Shown piece by piece: positions 6,099 through 7,255 of a stretch of 7,255 nt of DNA. The stretch is from Gemmatimonadota bacterium. GTDB taxonomy: Bacteria > Gemmatimonadota > Gemmatimonadetes > Gemmatimonadales > Gemmatimonadaceae. Below the pieces are notes generated by a model. The model searched no databases. It saw only the letters and a program-made list of their open reading frames with translations, and was not told the DNA's origin. The stretch is from the NCBI GenBank assembly GCA_023249395.1, contig JAHFCS010000102.1, positions 1 to 7,255 of the forward strand. The letters are read 5' to 3'. A program made the position numbers and the translations under genes. The first letter of the stretch is position 1. Each line of letters starts with the position of its first letter.

Positions 6099-6982
6099 CG
6101 GCGATTCGGCGGGTTGGCGTGCTTGGTGGCGGACTGATGGGAAGTGGTATCGCACAGGTATGCGCGATGGCAGGCTGCCAGACCGTCGTGCGTGAAGTCT
6201 CGGATACACTCTGCGAGAAAGCGCTCGCCGGCATCGGGAAGTCGTTGGCGAAGGGCGTCGAGAGGGGGAAGGTCACGCCCGAAGCACGCGACGCGGCGCT
6301 CGCGAAGCTGAGCTTCATCACCGACATCACGCTGCTCTCCGACAGCGACATCGTGATCGAGGCAGTCTCGGAAGATCTCGAGCTCAAGAACTCGCTGTGG
6401 AAGGATCTGAACGCGGTCTGCCCACCTCGGACGATCTTCGCCTCCAACACGTCGAGCCTCACGATCGCTGCGATGGCGGCGATCTGCGGCCGCCCCGACC
6501 GGATGCTTGGCCTCCATTTCTTCAATCCCGTGCCGCTGATGAAGCTCGTGGAGGTTGTGCGTACGATCACAACCAGCGACCAGACGACGGAGACGGCTTT
6601 CGCTTTCGTCAAGCAGCTCGGCAAGGAGCCCATTCGCGCGAAAGACAGCTCCGGCTTCGTGGTGAACCTGCTGCTCGTTCCCTACATGCTCGACGCGATT
6701 CGTGCGCTCGAGGCGGGCATCGCCTCCGTAGAGGACATCGACAAGGGGATGCAGCTCGGCGCCGGATATCCGATGGGGCCATTCACTCTTCTCGATTTCG
6801 TCGGCCTCGACACGACCTACAAGATCTCGGAGATCATGTTCACCGAGTACCGGGAGAAACGTTACGCTCCGCCGCCGCTGCTCAAGCGGATGGTGACGGC
6901 GGGAATGTTCGGCAAGAAGTCAGGGCGCGGATTCTACGACTACTCGCAGGATCCACCGCGGGTGAGCGCACTCGGGCTTTGA
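6095..6982 (+). CDS. NAD-dependent 3-hydroxyacyl-CoA (3-hydroxybutyryl-CoA) dehydrogenase
   Basis: This 295-residue protein has the stand-alone length of bacterial Hbd/PaaH-type and mitochondrial HADH enzymes. They interconvert 3-hydroxyacyl-CoA and 3-ketoacyl-CoA with NAD in the cytosol. The N-terminal Rossmann domain shows GGGLMGSGIA (G11, G13, G16). Glu34 lies near the end of the second strand, where an acidic residue typically selects NAD over NADP. Catalytic residues are all present: Ser120 in SNTSSL, the His141-Glu153 pair in LHFFNP and KLVEVV, and Asn191 in GFVVN. The C-terminal helical domain carries GAGYPMGPF and the ending FGKKSGRGFYDY. GGAG at 6085-6088 sits six bases before the ATG, inside the end of the preceding membrane-protein gene. 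The product would be the substrate of the thiolase upstream, so the two can form consecutive beta-oxidation or butanoate steps. Chain-length preference cannot be read from the sequence. Confidence 0.96.
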   Translation: MTAIRRVGVLGGGLMGSGIAQVCAMAGCQTVVREVSDTLCEKALAGIGKSLAKGVERGKVTPEARDAALAKLSFITDITLLSDSDIVIEAVSEDLELKNSLWKDLNAVCPPRTIFASNTSSLTIAAMAAICGRPDRMLGLHFFNPVPLMKLVEVVRTITTSDQTTETAFAFVKQLGKEPIRAKDSSGFVVNLLLVPYMLDAIRALEAGIASVEDIDKGMQLGAGYPMGPFTLLDFVGLDTTYKISEIMFTEYREKRYAPPPLLKRMVTAGMFGKKSGRGFYDYSQDPPRVSALGL

Positions 6983-7255
6983 CGAGAGGAGGCGGAGCGA
7001 CACCCACGATCAAGGCTCCATCGAGCTTTCGCGGGACGTTTCGCAGCGATCTTCCCGCGCGTGCGGCATACTCCGAGGCAGCAGGAATCGGGCGCATCAT
7101 TCCGCTGGCTGTTGCAGTTCCTCTCGACGGTGACGATGTCGTAGCGCTTGCTCGTTGGGCCAATGAGGAATCTCTCTCGCTCGTCCCACGCGGCTCAGGC
7201 ACGAGCATGGGCGGCGGAGCGATCGGACCCGGCGTCATCGTTGACCTGACCGCAA
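6979..7255 (+). CDS. FAD-linked oxidoreductase (GlcD / PCMH-type FAD-binding), 3' end missing
   Basis: The frame runs open to the window edge, and from about position 7012 the translation is clearly conserved protein. It has FRGTF near the N-terminus, a VAVPLDGDDVVALARWA segment typical of the first FAD-binding subdomain, then VPRGSGTSMGGGAIGPG and VIVDL. This is the pyrophosphate-binding loop of the PCMH/BBE-type FAD fold found in glycolate and D-lactate dehydrogenases. The family oxidises 2-hydroxy acids or similar substrates; the part that sets substrate choice lies outside the window. The start is uncertain. TTG at 6979 overlaps the dehydrogenase stop and is the only conventional start codon before the conserved region. 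However, a near-perfect AGGAGG at 6987-6992 and GGAG at 6994-6997 lie just downstream of it, with no ATG, GTG or TTG in frame after them until the ATG at 7207. The boundary given is therefore provisional. Confidence 0.88.
   Translation, partial: MTRGGGATPTIKAPSSFRGTFRSDLPARAAYSEAAGIGRIIPLAVAVPLDGDDVVALARWANEESLSLVPRGSGTSMGGGAIGPGVIVDLTA
6987..6997 (+). promoter_or_regulatory. Strong Shine-Dalgarno region without an obvious start codon
   Basis: AGGAGG (6987-6992) overlaps into GGCGGAG (6991-6997), two good ribosome binding sites between the dehydrogenase stop and the FAD oxidoreductase body. Codons in frame at normal spacing are GCG, ACA, CCC, ACG (7006) and ATC (7009). ACG or ATC would be a rare start. 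Otherwise this purine run simply encodes Arg-Gly-Gly after a TTG start at 6979. Confidence 0.55.

Noticed and set aside
1..7255. Defence system, CRISPR array, mobile element, tRNA or rRNA
   Set aside because: No direct-repeat array, transposase, integrase, toxin-antitoxin pair, reverse transcriptase or structured RNA signature was seen on either strand; the RNase H fold here has no partner typical of a retroelement.

Overview
The window reads as ordinary, densely packed chromosomal DNA from a high-GC bacterium. All nine genes are on the + strand, and many stops and starts overlap (GTGA, ATGA, 13 bases). The long open frames on the - strand are GC-driven shadows. The best guess for the source is Gemmatimonadota or a close relative. 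This rests on the GC-rich codon use, a candidate leaderless promoter, and the flavour of several hypothetical proteins (a zinc-ribbon protein with an Ala/Pro/Ser linker, a Thr/Gly-rich lipoprotein, and a helical-plus-two-membrane-segment protein). No rRNA or marker gene is present to prove it.

Region 1 (1-2773) is one tightly coupled cluster. It begins with the end of an M20 metallopeptidase/deacylase that lacks its N-terminus. A 72-residue uncharacterised protein follows, then an RNase H-fold protein whose four-carboxylate active site is altered at two positions, then an uncharacterised protein ending in two zinc ribbons. Each junction overlaps by 4 or 13 bases, so the four are probably co-transcribed and translationally coupled.

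Region 2 (2774-5207) holds a thiolase of the 3-ketoacyl-CoA/acetyl-CoA acyltransferase type and a lipoprotein of unknown function. A perfect 16-base dyad lies directly before the thiolase ribosome binding site and could be an operator.

Region 3 (5208-7255) starts with an 87-base gap holding two small hairpins and a probable -10/-35 pair ending right at the next ATG. It continues with an unknown two-pass membrane protein, an NAD-dependent 3-hydroxyacyl-CoA dehydrogenase, and the first part of an FAD-linked (GlcD/PCMH-type) oxidoreductase that runs off the window.

Functionally, the thiolase and the 3-hydroxyacyl-CoA dehydrogenase catalyse consecutive steps of beta-oxidation or of C4 acyl-CoA metabolism. 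The FAD oxidoreductase may feed oxidised 2-hydroxy acids or electrons into the same metabolism. I see no mobile element, CRISPR array, tRNA, rRNA or recognisable defence system. The most unusual item is the RNase H-like gene with A and N in place of two catalytic carboxylates, sitting between two unknown small proteins.
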